A stretch of DNA of 64,000 bases from Tachypleus tridentatus (lineage: Eukaryota; Arthropoda; Merostomata; Xiphosura; Limulidae), in NCBI RefSeq assembly GCF_004210375.1, contig NC_134830.1:6324001-6388000 (forward strand), written 5' to 3'. The translations under genes and the position numbers were made by a program. Under the pieces are notes generated by a model. It was not told the origin of the DNA. It saw only the letters and a list, made by a program, of their open reading frames with translations, and made no database searches. Positions 11,901 to 21,831 of this stretch are shown piece by piece (the stretch's first letter is position 1; the number at the start of each line of letters is the position of its first letter).

Positions 11901-14900
11901 GCCATCCCGACATTCGAAACTGGAGAAGGCTGACATACTGGACATGACAGTGCGTCATCTTCAGAACATCCAGAGACAACAGGTAGCAGGTGAGCCTTAT
12001 GGTCTTTTATTAAACAATACAATTAGTCCAGTAATTACGTTACAGCTTAGAGCTGAACTAGTCGTCACTTGCTTGTTTTAAGTTGAGCACAAAGCTACAC
12101 AATGGGCTATTTGTGCTCTGTCAATCACAGGTATCGAAACTTGGTTTCTAGCGGCGTGAGTCCAGAGACCCACCGTTGTGTTACTAGGGGCCCATTTGTA
12201 GATAGCATCTGTATATTAATCATATTTAGAAATTGGTATAAAACACGACAAATAGTTGACATTTTGCAGACATAAACGAAAATACTGTTATATATTCCAG
12301 TCACCACAAAGAAACTATTTAAGATGCTGTTATATATTCGAGTCACCTCAAAGAAACTATTTAAGATACTGTTATATATTCCAGTCACTACAAAGAAACC
12401 AGTTAAGATACCATTATTTGTTCTAGTGACCAAATAAAAACTATTTAAGATACTGTTACATCTTCCAGTCACCACCACCAGCTCGGGTTACTTATATTTT
12501 GTATCTCAGTCCACAGTTCTTTCGCTCTGCAATTTGTCTGTTTGTTTGTTTGTTTTTTAATTTCACACAAAGCTACTCGAGAGCTATCTGTGCTAGCCGT
12601 CCCTAATTTAGGAGTGTAAGACTAGAGGGAAGGCAGCTAGTCGTCACCACCCATCGCCAACTCTTGGGCTACTCTTTTACCAACGAATAGTGGGATTAAC
12701 CGTCACATTATAACGCTCCCACGGGTGAAAGGGCGAGCATGTTTGGCGCGACAGGAATGCGAACCCGCGACCCTCAGATTACGAGTCTCACGCCTTAACA
12801 CGCTTGGCCATGCCGGGCCAGGCGATTTGTCACTAGAACTATTTTACTGATTAATGAAACGGTCTAAACGGATTTTGTAGTCTATAAATTTCCCTGATAG
12901 AATAACAAGAAACTTCAAGAGGTGAGTACGAACTCAGATATTTACAATTCGTTCTGAGGTGAATGTTGACATTCTTATTCAAACATGCATTTTTCTGAAT
13001 GTTTTAATCCGCCTTTATTGGTTATGCGATTCACGCCTTGGTTAGAGACCCCGAAGATCAGACTTAGCTGCCTGTACCTATTTCAGGACTGCTAACAGTC
13101 AACAGCATCCGCCGCTTACACGGTTGTGTCACCCCTAAAGCCCATAGTACAGGGAGCAGTATATTGTGGCCCAGGGGAGCTTTGCTCGTAATGGTACACA
13201 CGTGCAAATCTTCGTCCCACCAAACATGTTCGCCCTTTCATCCGTGGGGGTGTTATAATGTGGCAGCCAATCCCACTATTCGTTCGTAAAAGAATAGCCC
13301 TTTGGGTACTGATGACTAGCTGCTTTCCCTGTAGTCATTCACTTGTGACTTAGGATTTGTTTATTTGTTCGGAGTTAAGCAGAAACCTTCACAACGGTCT
13401 GTTTGTATGTGCTTTGCCCACCAGTGGTATCGAAACCCGGTTTCTCGCGGTGCAAGTCCGCAAACATTTTGCTATGCCAAATTATAGACGGCTAGTAAAG
13501 ACAGCCGTCGTTTAGTTCGTGTAGTTTTGCGTGAAGGTACCACCCAGTCCCTCTCCCCCGTCGTCGTTCCAAAGTAATTTTAGTAGTCATTGTTACGTAG
13601 ATCTCATCTTTGAAAATGAAGAAAGTTAACGATTTTATTATTAATACAATTTTCGGACATTTTGTATGTTGGTAGATCAGATATTTGTTTTGGTAAAGAA
13701 AATAGAAAAAAAAAATGCATATTCCCAATATTTCAACCTCTCACGCTACCAATGTAAATTTGTTGTTGTTGTTTTCTTTACTAATTCGTAAAAGTGTCTT
13801 TATAAATGTTTTAATCGCAACATCTTACATCAGTGTACATTCAAATCAGTGTTATGTAAAATATGACACTTTTCTTTAGTGGATGATTGGATAAAATAAT
13901 AACATGTAACATGTGATGTAGTTCAGTTAAACCAGTTTTCGATGAACATTTGTAAAACATGATGTAGTTCAGTTAAACCAATTTTCGATGAACATTTATA
14001 AAACATGTAGTTCAGTTAAACCAGTTTTCGATGAACATTTATAAAACATGATGTAGTTCAGTTAAACCAGTTTTCGATGAACATTTATAAAACATGATGT
14101 AGTTCAGTTAAACCAGTTTTTGATGAACATTTATAAAACATGTCTCTTTTCATGTAGCTGCCATTGCTGCGGATCCTTTGGTCCTAAATAAATTCAAGGC
14201 TGGGTTCAATGAATGCGCTGCAGAAGTGAGTAGGTACATTAACAGACTAGATGGAGTGGAAGACAGCATCCGTCACCGTTTACTGAATCATATGGCAAAT
14301 TGTGTTTCCAGTCTTCAGAATATTACCCCATTCAATACTGCAGCAAATATGGCTTTTCCAGGGATGACCCGTTCTGTTCCAGACATTGTAAACCATTTAC
14401 AACCATTAGGAGTTCAGATATCCACTGGAATGTTGGGTACTCTTTCTGTTAATGGTGTTCCCTCTAGACCCTTGCAGGGAGTAGATGTAAATAATAATGT
14501 TCCAAGGGCATCTGGTTCTGTTTCCAATTCTTCAATGACATCAGCCAATTTCGAGAAGCTATTAGGAGGACTTCATCTTATTCCAACTCGCCTTTCCAAT
14601 GGAGACATCGCGTTTTTTGCTCCCTAGCAGAGCCTTATCATCTGTTTCTAATCAACTTTTGAACAGTCTTGTACTAGATTCTAGATCTACGAAACCATTG
14701 TCTTTTACTTCAAGTAGCGCCAACTCGCGCTACCCTCTTTCTTCCTGGGACCAACCAGTGTCTCCATCAGGTCCACGAAGAACCGCGAGTGCCAGCAGTT
14801 CATTAAGCTGTGCTCTCAGCCCATCTGTCAGTGACTGCGGTTCTGACGTGTTCAACGACAACATAATGGCACCATCAAAAACATCTCCATCTTCCTTTAT

Positions 14901-15360
14901 TGCGGGTTCCAGCGACCATTGTTCTCCATCTCCATCTTCCTTTATTGCAGGTACCAGCGACCATTGTTCTCCACAAGACTCAGCAGCTTCGATCCAAAAA
15001 GCAGTCACTACACAAAATATTTCAGCAACAACTTCAACTTCCACTACAGGAACAGATATCCAGTATCCATTTGACAAGAGACACTTTTCTTTGTCAATGG
15101 ATCGTTCGTTTAGCAACAATTCGAGAACTTTATCATCAGACGCTTTATCTAATTTGTCTTCGCAAACTGTACTCAGAAGTAGAGATATTGTGAAAGAACA
15201 TAGTGGACGAGTTCCCAGTGAACAAGACTGCATGAACTCAAACATTTACAGTTCAACAGTTTGTGTCAACAGAGGAATAAGGCACCTACTTCCAAACGTC
15301 CATCATCAACCTACCAACTCTATCGAAGAATCGGGTGAAGCTGTTTGGCGACCTTGGTGA
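8863..15360 (+). CDS. hairy: hairy/HES-family bHLH-Orange repressor (4 coding exons, one frameshift)
   Basis: Nuclear DNA-binding repressor of the hairy/deadpan/HES family. Coding exons are 8863-8907, 9424-9519, 11902-11989 and 14158-15360, all with GT-AG junctions. The first two introns are phase 0 and the third is phase 1. Residues ~18-30 read [13 protein letters not shown], the basic region with the HES-type proline. Helix 1 ends exon 2, and exon 3 supplies the loop and helix 2 ([12 protein letters not shown]). An Orange domain spans ~86-131 (KFKAGF ... RLLNHMANC). After a Ser/Thr-rich tail the protein ends in WRPW, the Groucho-binding motif. The start at 8863 gives MPAE, as in vertebrate HES1. 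As given, the frame stops at 14627 because of a T6 run, and the WRPW end lies in the +1 frame. Joined length is ~476 residues, nearer fly Deadpan than Hairy. Assignment to hairy or deadpan is unresolved. Paired CSL sites upstream suggest direct Notch control. Confidence 0.93.
9424..9519 (+). CDS. hairy: HES exon 2: basic region and helix 1
   Basis: Thirty-two codons in phase 0, from [16 protein letters not shown] to [13 protein letters not shown]. Acceptor TTTTCTAG precedes it and donor GTAAGT follows (9520). Its last ~19 nt and the donor are duplicated twice downstream in 85-bp repeats. A 57-bp minisatellite further into the intron resembles its 3' half at the protein level. Confidence 0.95.
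9501..9768 (+). repeat. 85-bp tandem repeat duplicating the exon 2 donor
   Basis: About 3.2 copies with an exact 85-bp period. The first copy overlaps the end of exon 2. The TTTGAATGAAG(A/G)TGTAAGT segment, which includes the real donor at 9520, recurs with GTAAGT at 9605 and 9690. A fourth partial copy ends at TTTGAAT (9768). Confidence 0.95.
9862..10852. repeat. 57-bp minisatellite in HES intron 2, ~17 copies
   Basis: Unit core AACCTGAAAACTTTAATACT followed by GGATGTATTAAATAAGGATT and CATCCATATTGTACCGT. 57 is a multiple of three, so several frames stay open and the long ORFs here are not genes. One + frame reads [15 protein letters not shown] per unit, strikingly like helix 1 of the host gene ([13 protein letters not shown]). 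No flanking splice sites mark the units as exons. Confidence 0.95.
10853..11163. repeat. 60-bp tandem array, ~5 copies
   Basis: Unit contains TTCACT-GTCA-AGTGAA, a 6-bp stem with a 4-nt loop, then CAGATATACTGTGTCATACT. It joins the preceding 57-bp array through the shared string CATCCATATT, suggesting one array grew at the edge of the other. Confidence 0.93.
11475..11885. repeat. 42-bp tandem array abutting exon 3 acceptor, ~10 copies
   Basis: Unit core TATTTCGTTATGGCCACATT then ATCAAGTCAGTAAACAATATTG. The last copy breaks at TCAGTA, and the acceptor AG follows 15 nt later, so the branch point of intron 2 probably lies inside the array. Confidence 0.95.
11902..11989 (+). CDS. hairy: HES exon 3: loop and helix 2
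   Basis: 88 nt encoding [20 protein letters not shown] and on to QRQQVA plus the first base of an Ala codon. Acceptor TTCTTCACAG, donor GTGAGC (11990). An alternative donor, GTAGCA at 11983, would drop the last 7 nt and shift frame. The acceptor sits 15 nt after the last unit of a 42-bp tandem array. Confidence 0.95.
12080..12191 (-). mobile_element. SINE family B copy in HES intron 3
   Basis: Complement of the family B consensus: tail AGCACAAAGCTACACAATGG, then GGTATCGAAAC and a degraded 5' end near ACTAGGGGCC. On its sense strand the family begins with a tRNA-like A box (TGGCTCAGCGG) and B box (GGTTTCGATACC). Confidence 0.8.
12285..12475. repeat. ~42-bp tandem repeat, 4-5 copies
   Basis: Diverged copies of a unit containing ACTGTTATATATTCCAGTCA, then CCACAAAGAAACTATTTAAG. 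Lies in HES intron 3. Confidence 0.85.
12539..12821 (-). mobile_element. SINE family A, near full length, in HES intron 3
   Basis: Complement of a tRNA-derived SINE. Its head on the minus strand is GGCCCGGCATGGCC, with a tRNA-like B box. Its conserved middle contains CCACCCATCGCCAACTCTTG on +. The tail is AATTTCACACAAAG plus TTTG repeats on +. Flanked by GCAATTTGTC (12529-12538) and GCGATTTGTC (12822-12831), a target duplication with one mismatch. Confidence 0.93.
13171..13352 (+). mobile_element. SINE family A, diverged partial copy
   Basis: Recognised by ACCAAACATGTTCGCCCTTT, CCCACTATTCGTTCGTAAAA and GATGACTAGCTGC. The tRNA-like head is badly decayed and the tail is missing. An old insertion in HES intron 3. 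Confidence 0.7.
13373..13470 (-). mobile_element. SINE family B copy
   Basis: Minus-strand family B with GTATGTGCTTTGCCCACC, GGTATCGAAACCCGG and TTTCTCGCGG. Directly follows the decayed family A copy in HES intron 3. Confidence 0.75.
13911..14142. repeat. 46-bp tandem array abutting exon 4 acceptor, 5 copies
   Basis: Unit core GTAGTTCAGTTAAACCAGTT then TTCGATGAACATTTATAAAA. The third copy has a 4-bp deletion. The array ends 15 nt before the end of the intron 3 acceptor (14157). Confidence 0.95.
14158..15360 (+). CDS. hairy: HES exon 4: Orange domain, Ser-rich tail, WRPW end
   Basis: Starts after TTTTCATGTAG and completes the split Ala codon. It encodes [16 protein letters not shown], then the Orange domain and a conserved segment [16 protein letters not shown]. 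The frame then meets TAG at 14625-14627, while the +1 frame continues LLPSRALSS and runs open to WRPW and TGA (15358-15360). Dropping one T from the run at 14613-14618 gives [15 protein letters not shown], the expected HES-family pattern. A 45-bp in-frame duplication lies at 14884-14973. Confidence 0.92.
14884..14973 (+). repeat. 45-bp in-frame coding duplication in HES exon 4
   Basis: Two adjacent 45-bp copies, each encoding SPSSFIAG(S/T)SDHCSP and differing at few positions. A length-neutral-to-frame expansion inside the Ser-rich linker between Orange and WRPW. Confidence 0.9.
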
Positions 15361-16140
15361 TCAGTGACTAGCCTTTGTCCACAGATTGACTTTAAACACA
15401 GGCCAGCTTGCGAAACTCAAGAAAATCTGGACGAGTAAGATCGTCACTTTAAGAACAAACTTTCGTCATTTTCGGGCTTCAGCAGCACTGTATGGGTATG
15501 AGGCATGGACTTTCACAAACAGACTGGTAAACAAAATAGAAGTGCTCAAAATGTGATGTTTGAGAGTACACTTCTGCATTCTCCATACCGTTTACAGAAC
15601 AAACATGGTAATTACAAAGAACAGTCCATAGAAAATAAAAAATTGTGAAACATTGATAGAAACTATGAAAAGAAATACACAATGATGATTTGATCTCGTG
15701 ACGACAAACCTGGACACCCTTACCAATATTATATTTTGAAGGGAAAACCAAAGTCCTCAGCGGTAGATTAAGTCCTTAGACTAAGTTCTCAGCGGTAGAT
15801 TAAGTCCTTAAACTAAGTCCTCAGCGGTAGATTAAGTCCTTAGACTAAGTCCTCAGCGAAAGATTAAGTTCTTAGACAAAGTCCTCAGCGGAAGATTAAG
15901 TTCTTAGACAAAGTCCTCAGCGGTAGATTAATTCCTTAGACTAAGTCCTTATCGGAAGATTAAGTCCTCAGTGGTAGACTGTGTGAGAATGACAGAGAAC
16001 CGGGTAATCTGGAGGGATGTAGTGACTAAATCAAAGGTTATGACCCGACGATTGGAAAGGTCATGAGTTCGACTTGAATTTAATGGTCTTTTTATATAAA
16101 CGTTTTTAGTCTAAAGGTATATAAAAGCAATAAAACCAGA
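15361..16140 (+). other. HES 3' UTR and flank, with 32-bp array at 15751-15985
   Basis: No coding region is seen after the WRPW stop. 15751-15985 holds about seven copies of a 32-bp unit (TCCTCAGCGGTAGATTAAGT then CCTTAGACTAAG). If the transcript runs to the first AATAAA (16129-16134; another at 16201-16206), the array is transcribed in the 3' UTR. The end of the transcript is a guess. Confidence 0.5.
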
Positions 16141-16336
16141 TATCTTTTAATTTTTTATGGTTCAAATTAAAAATGACCAATAAATACTTAAAGTGTTCTT
16201 AATAAAACAAGGACACATTAATGAATTGAAAACTATGTGTTAAAATCTTTGTCTCTGTATGTTCTTATTCATTTGATATACGACCAGTAAAAAGATATAC
16301 AATTTATTTGTAAATTTGTCAAAAGGAATGTTTACA

Positions 16337-16606
16337 GGTCCAACATGACCAGGTGGTTAAGGCATTCGACTCGTAATCCGAGGGTCGCGGGTTCGAATCC
16401 TCGTCACACTAAACATGCTCACCATTTCAACCGTGGGGGCGTTATAATGTTCGGTCAATCCCACTATTCGTTGGTAAAAGAGTAGCCCAAGAGTTGGCGG
16501 TGGGTGGTAATGACTATCTGCCTTCCCTCTAGTCTTACACTACTAAATCGTGGACGGCTAGAGCAGATAGCCTTTGTGCAGCTTTGCGCAAAATTCAAAA
16601 CAATCC
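16337..16606 (+). mobile_element. SINE family A, full length
   Basis: Reads from a tRNA-like head (CAGGTGGTTAAGGCATTCGA; GGGTTCGAATCC) through CACTATTCGTTGGTAAAAGA to the tail GCAAAATTCAAAACAATCC. Flanks AATGTTTACA (16327-16336) and AATGTTCACA (16607-16616) form a 10-bp target duplication with one mismatch. Confidence 0.92.
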
Positions 16607-16616
16607 AATGTTCACA

Positions 16617-17339
16617 CCTGGCCTTCAAAGCTGAGTTCGAGATTACGTGAATGTAACCTCCATCGATATTTTCGTCTTCATGTCCTATTACCCGAAAGGT
16701 TCTATATAAAATGTAGATTACGTGTAATATGACTGGATCTGGTATGTAGATACTTCTAAAGAAATTTCAAATGTTACTCCAGATCCGTTGTGTGAAGTAT
16801 ACATGACTGTTCGGTGAGAGTTTCATCGTTGTAGTGAAGCGAAACCGGAATATAGTGAAAGTGACACGTTACCATTTTAAAATGGGTTCCTTACTCCAGT
16901 AAAACTAATGCTGTTACTGAAATCTATACCCAATTTTGTAAGTGGAAGCCCCGTGTACTTAAAACTATATTTGTTTATCTTGTTTCACAACTCTCCGTGT
17001 CCATGTAAACAAAAGCTGTGTTTTATTGTTTTAATATTCATTCAGTGTTACAATCAAATGAATTATTGTTGGTATTTTTATGTGATGTTTTTACGTATAA
17101 ACACCGGATACTTCTTTGTATTACAAGTGACCTTATTACATTCGCAGTTGATGATGCGTCAGTTAGACACGTGCTGCTTACTTGTCAAGTCGTCTCTTAC
17201 TTTTTCTGTGATAATATGTAATATCTAGATGTATTATAAATCATATTTTGAATATATAAAAATAAATATATATTTTTCAATTTAACAAAGGTTGTCTTTC
17301 CTTTTTCTTGTTACTAAACGTTTTATCTTCTGATAATTT
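16617..17339. other. No gene or element recognised
   Basis: Unique AT-rich sequence. The longest open frames (around 16908-17228 on +) are hydrophobic strings from T-rich DNA without domain signals or splice context. Confidence 0.5.
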
Positions 17340-17581
17340 AGGCATGGCCTGGTCGCTAGGGCACTCGAATCAAAGTTGGAGAATACGATTCCTGAACATG
17401 AGCGACCTCTCACCAATGAGACATTACAGTGTCACCATCAATCCCACTATTCGTTGGTAAAAGAAGCCCAAGAGTTGGCGGTGGGTGGTGTTGACTAGCT
17501 TCCTTTTTTCTAGTTTATCACTACTAAATTTGGGACAACAAGAGCACATAGCCTATGAGTAACTTTGCGCCAAATTCAAAA
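17340..17581 (+). mobile_element. SINE family A, old copy
   Basis: Head GGCATGGCCTGGTCGCTAGG, middle CCCACTATTCGTTGGTAAAA and GGCGGTGGGTGGTGTTGACT, tail TTGCGCCAAATTCAAAAT. The B-box region is strongly mutated, so this is an older insertion. Confidence 0.85.
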
Positions 17582-17649
17582 TAGTATTTGAATAGAATTC
17601 TCAACTGTTATTATTTTTCTATACAAATGGCGCTGTAGACGTCATAAAG

Positions 17650-17770
17650 TGTGTGCGTGTTTTCTGGTAGCAAAGCCACATCTTGGCTATCTGTTGGGAC
17701 CACCGAGGGAATTGAACCGCTGATTTTAGCGTTGTAAATTCGTAGTCTTACCGCTGTACCAGCGGGGATC
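17650..17770 (-). mobile_element. SINE family C copy
   Basis: Complement of a third tRNA-derived family: GCAAAGCCACATCTTGGCTA, GAATTGAACCGCTGATTTTA and GTACCAGCGGGG. On its sense strand the family has TGGTACAGCGG (A box) and GGTTCGATTCC-like B box. Confidence 0.75.
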
Positions 17771-17819
17771 GTGAACGTCATAACGATAATTCGGTATCTT
17801 TTCACACTGCTACCATCTT

Positions 17820-18070
17820 GGGCCGGCATGGTTAAGTCGTGCGACTCGTATTCTGAGGATCACGGGTTCACATCCCCGTCGCGCCGTGGGGGCGTTATAA
17901 TGTGACCGTCAATCTCACTATTCGTTGGTAAAAGAGTAGCCCAAGAGTTGGCGGTGGGTGATGATGACTAGCTGTCTTTCCTCTAGTCTTACACTGCTAA
18001 ATTAGGGACGGCTAGCACAGATAGCACTCGAGTAGCTTTGTGCAAAATTAAAAAAACAACAACAAAAAAA
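17820..18070 (+). mobile_element. SINE family A with perfect target duplication
   Basis: Begins GGGCCGGCATGG and ends in an A-rich tail with AACAAC repeats. A short deletion removes part of the sequence after the B box. GCTACCATCTT occurs at 17809-17819 and again at 18071-18081, a perfect 11-bp target duplication. Confidence 0.95.
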
Positions 18071-18477
18071 GCTACCATCTTTCCAAGTCGTACCGAAACA
18101 TTAAGTCGCTTTCTTGGTGTGAAATATGTAAGTAAAGGGTTATGTATAAATATTAATATTTAGATAATCGTGGTAAAATATATGTCACTTGAAGGAAAGC
18201 TGATGTTTCGTTCGTTCTGTTTATTTTCAAATGGAATATCACGTGATTTAACGGTGGTGTGGTTCCGACTATAAAGCTCACAATTATAGAGAACGTCATT
18301 TCCATGATGTATTTATGACGTCGGAGAAAAACTGTCAATGGAACATTAACATTCATCCACTCCCATGTTAAACTCCGCTTGTAATTTAAATAACTACTCA
18401 GTATTGTGAGTACTAATATTATTGAAAGTGCTATTAACGAGAAGTAAGAATTTTAATGGTAATTCATTACTTGTTTA

Positions 18478-18573
18478 GAAATAAACTCATAGCTACACAA
18501 TGGATTGTCCATATATGGAAACCCGGTTTACAGCGTTTTTAGTCCGTATCATGCCGCTGTGCTACTAGAGGGC
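18478..18573 (-). mobile_element. SINE family B copy
   Basis: Partial minus-strand copy with CATAGCTACACAATGGATTG, GGAAACCCGG and GCCGCTGTGCTACTAGAGG. Confidence 0.7.
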
Positions 18574-18768
18574 GCTGAATTATTAACACTATTTATTAAT
18601 TAATTTAAGAAATAAATCTTAATGTTTCTCTCAAGTTAATGTTGACCGTTAACTCTTGTTTGATCGTACTGTAAAAAAGTACACACCACTAAGAAACTGA
18701 GTTTGATTGACGGAGAACTTTTGTATTCGTTTGCTGTTAACAGACAAAAAAACTGAGTTTAATACATA

Positions 18769-19815
18769 TGTAAAAACGAGTGGTTTGGGTTGAAAAAAAA
18801 ATTTTATGCAGAGGAGCGAACAACATTTCGACCTTCTTCGGTCATCGTCAGGTTCACAAAGAAAGAAACAGGTAACTGACCGATATTTGACAGTATATTT
18901 GAAGGGGGTTGTGTAACTGAGTGTAGGAATGTAGAGGGCCTGCTTAGATGTTTGATTATATTTGTTTATATAGGTATAAAGGTGTTCCTTTGTATTGGTT
19001 TATTTTAGGCTTGAGTTGTTGTATAAGTAAGGCTTCTTTAATTTTGCGTTTGTTTGTGTTTGTTTCTTTATTTAGTATTTAAGTGTTTTCTATGGTTATG
19101 TTGTGTTTATTTGATTTGCAGTGTTCGAAAACGTGTGAAGGTGACTTTTTATGTTCTTTGAATCTGGTTTCCATTTTTCTACTTGTTTCTCCAATATAGA
19201 AGTTGTGGCAGTTATCACATTGTATTTTATAAATAATGTTGGTGTGGTGTTTGTCAGTATAGTTTTTACATAGTATAGACCTCAGTTTTGTGCCTGGTTT
19301 TTGAATAACTTTGGTATTAACTGGAATGTCATGTTTTATTATTAGTTTTTGCCAAATGTTGGTTATTTGTTTGCTGATGTCAGGAATATATGGTATACAG
19401 CAGTATATGGTTTCATAATTTTATGATTCGTGAGATATATTTACTTTTGTTGGTTGATTTTGCTTTCTGTCCAGGTGTGTGCGTATAATATTTTCTACGG
19501 TCTGTGGAGGAAATTTATTGATGTTGATGAAGTATTGTTTTATTTTGTCTAATACTTCGTTAAATTTATCTGGTGAGAATAGTTTTATGGCTGTGTTTAT
19601 TTGGTTTCTTAGTATGTTGAGTTTTTGTTTTGTTTCATGTGCTGAGTCCCAAGGAATGTATAGTCCAGTATGGGTGATTTTTCGGTGGATTTCTGTTTTA
19701 AATTGTGTGTCGGTTCTTGTAATTTTGAGGTTAAGAAATAATATTTGATTGCTTTCTTCCTGTTCACATGTGAAGTTAATGTTGGGATGTACAGAGTTAA
19801 TGTGATAAAAATTGG
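18769..19815 (-). mobile_element. Inverted left arm of the Penelope-like element
   Basis: Minus-strand reading gives HINSVHPNINFT, then FLNLKITRTDTQFKTEIHRK and NISHES, then GTKLRSILCKNYTDKHHTN leading into the GIY-YIG motif. It matches the + strand right arm closely but lacks the reverse transcriptase core. The junction at ~19815 is abrupt. Confidence 0.88.
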
Positions 19816-21831
19816 TTGCTGGGAACTTCGACAATTTTATTGACATCCAACAGCCAAACTTCCCAGGTAAAATTAAAAATTTATATTTTCCAGAAACACC
19901 TAAAAACAACATCTTAAACAATTTTTCTAAGAATTTTCTCACAAAACCATCAACATAATTTCACAAAACAGAAAATTAAAAACAATCTTACAAAAAGAGA
20001 CATTAATTCCATTAAAAACCTTAAATATGACAAAAACATTAAAATACTAAAAGCAGATAAAGGTAACGCTATAGTCATAATGAACACGAATGAATACATC
20101 CAAAAAATGAAGAACATCCTATCAGACACACACAAATTTAAACCAATACACACAAATCTAACAAAGACACACGAAACGCAACTAAACAAAATACTACTAC
20201 AAATGAAAAAAGCCAACAGAATTTCACAAACACTTTATTCCTACCTACGTAAAACCGACTCACGCACACCGCAAATATACGGCATCCCTAAACCTCATAA
20301 ACCAGATTGTCCATTACGACCAATAATGTCCTCATATGAATCGTTTAATTACAATCTTGGTAAATACATAGCATGGGCAATCTACAAATATGTAACATCA
20401 GCCAGCTCATTCATCAAAGACTTTTTTAATTTCAAATCTAACCTTAATTAACTTAATCATAAAGCCTTAATGGCCAGTTTCGATGTTATATCCCTCTTTA
20501 CAGAAGTCCCAACCGCTGAAGTCTGCAAGATAGCCTTAGAACTCTATATCTGAGACGCTAACCCAACTATAGACATTCCCAGCAACCAATTAGCAACCCT
20601 CATAGAATTCACCACGATAAAGACAAACTTCATGTTCAACAACCACAACTACATACAAACAAATGGCCTAAGCATGGGCAACCCAGTATCACCAGTTCTA
20701 GCCAATATTTTTATGACACAAGTTGAAACACAAGCAACTAACACAGCATTACATCAATCACTATACTGGTACAGATATGTAGATGACACGGTTGCGGGAT
20801 TCAAATCTACAGAACACACTTAATTTTTTCAATCACATTAACTCAATACATCCCGACATTAACTTCACATCTGAACGGGAAGAAAGCAATCAAATATCAT
20901 TTCTTAACCTCAAAATTACAAGAACTGACACACAATTCAAAACAGAAATCCACCGAAAAATCACCCATACTGGACTATACATTTCTTGGGACTCAGCACA
21001 TGAAACAAAACAAAAACTCAACATACTAAGAAACCAAATAAACACAGCCATGAAACTATGCTCACCAGATAAAATTAACGGTGAATTAGACAAAATAAAA
21101 CAATACTTCATCAACATCAATAAGTTTCCTCCACAAACTGTAGAAAACATTATACGCATACACCTAGACAGAAAGGAAAATCAACCAACAAAAGTAAATA
21201 TATCTCACGAATCAAAAAATTATGAAACCATATACTGCTGTATACCATATATTCCCGACATCAGCCAAAAAATAACCAACATTTGGCAAAAACTAGTAAC
21301 AAAATATGACATTCCAGTTGACACCAAATTTATTCAAAAACCAGGCACAAAACTGAGATCTATACTATGTACAAACACCACACCAACATTATTTATAAAA
21401 TACAATGTGATAACTGCAACAACTTCTATATTGGAGAAACAAGTAGAAAAATGGAAACCAGATTCAAAGAACACAAAAAGTCACGTTTTCGAACAGTGCA
21501 AATCAAATAAACACAACATAACCATAGAAAACACTCAAATACTAAATAAAGAAACGCAAAATTAAAGAAACCTTACTTATACAACAACGCAAGCTCAAAA
21601 TAAACCAATACAAAGGAACACGTTTATACCTATATTAATAAATATAATCAAACATCTAAGCACGCCTTCTACATTTCTACACTCAGTTATACAACCCCCT
21701 TCAAACATGTGGTCAGCTATCGGTCAGTTACCTCTTTCTTTCTTTGTGAACCTGACGATGTCCGAAGAAGGTCGAAACGTTGTTCGCTCCTCTGCATAAA
21801 ACACTTTCTCAAACAAAACCAGTCGTTTTTA
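18769..21831 (+). mobile_element. Penelope-like retroelement with ~1-kb inverted arms
   Basis: The + strand at ~20040-21600 encodes a decayed Penelope-type reverse transcriptase: ADKGNA near 20060, YGIPKPHKP and PLRPIMSS (20278-20330), SFDVISLFTEVP (~20476), GLSMGNPVSPVLANIFM (~20665), YRYVDD (~20770). Internal stops and frameshifts (near 20448, 20551, 20815, 21375) make this copy non-functional. The C-terminal GIY-YIG endonuclease (FYIGETSRKMETRFKEH) is frameshifted in the right arm near 21372 by a short deletion. The left part, 18769-19815, is an inverted copy of 20826-21831. In it the same endonuclease segment reads without the deletion on the minus strand (~19150-19260). Both ends finish at a shared sequence next to CGTTTTTA. 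Such rearranged inverted partial copies are typical of Penelope-like elements. Confidence 0.9.

Noticed and set aside
19950..20216. Minus-strand 88-codon frame in the Penelope-like element
   Set aside because: Antisense shadow of the reverse transcriptase N-terminal region.
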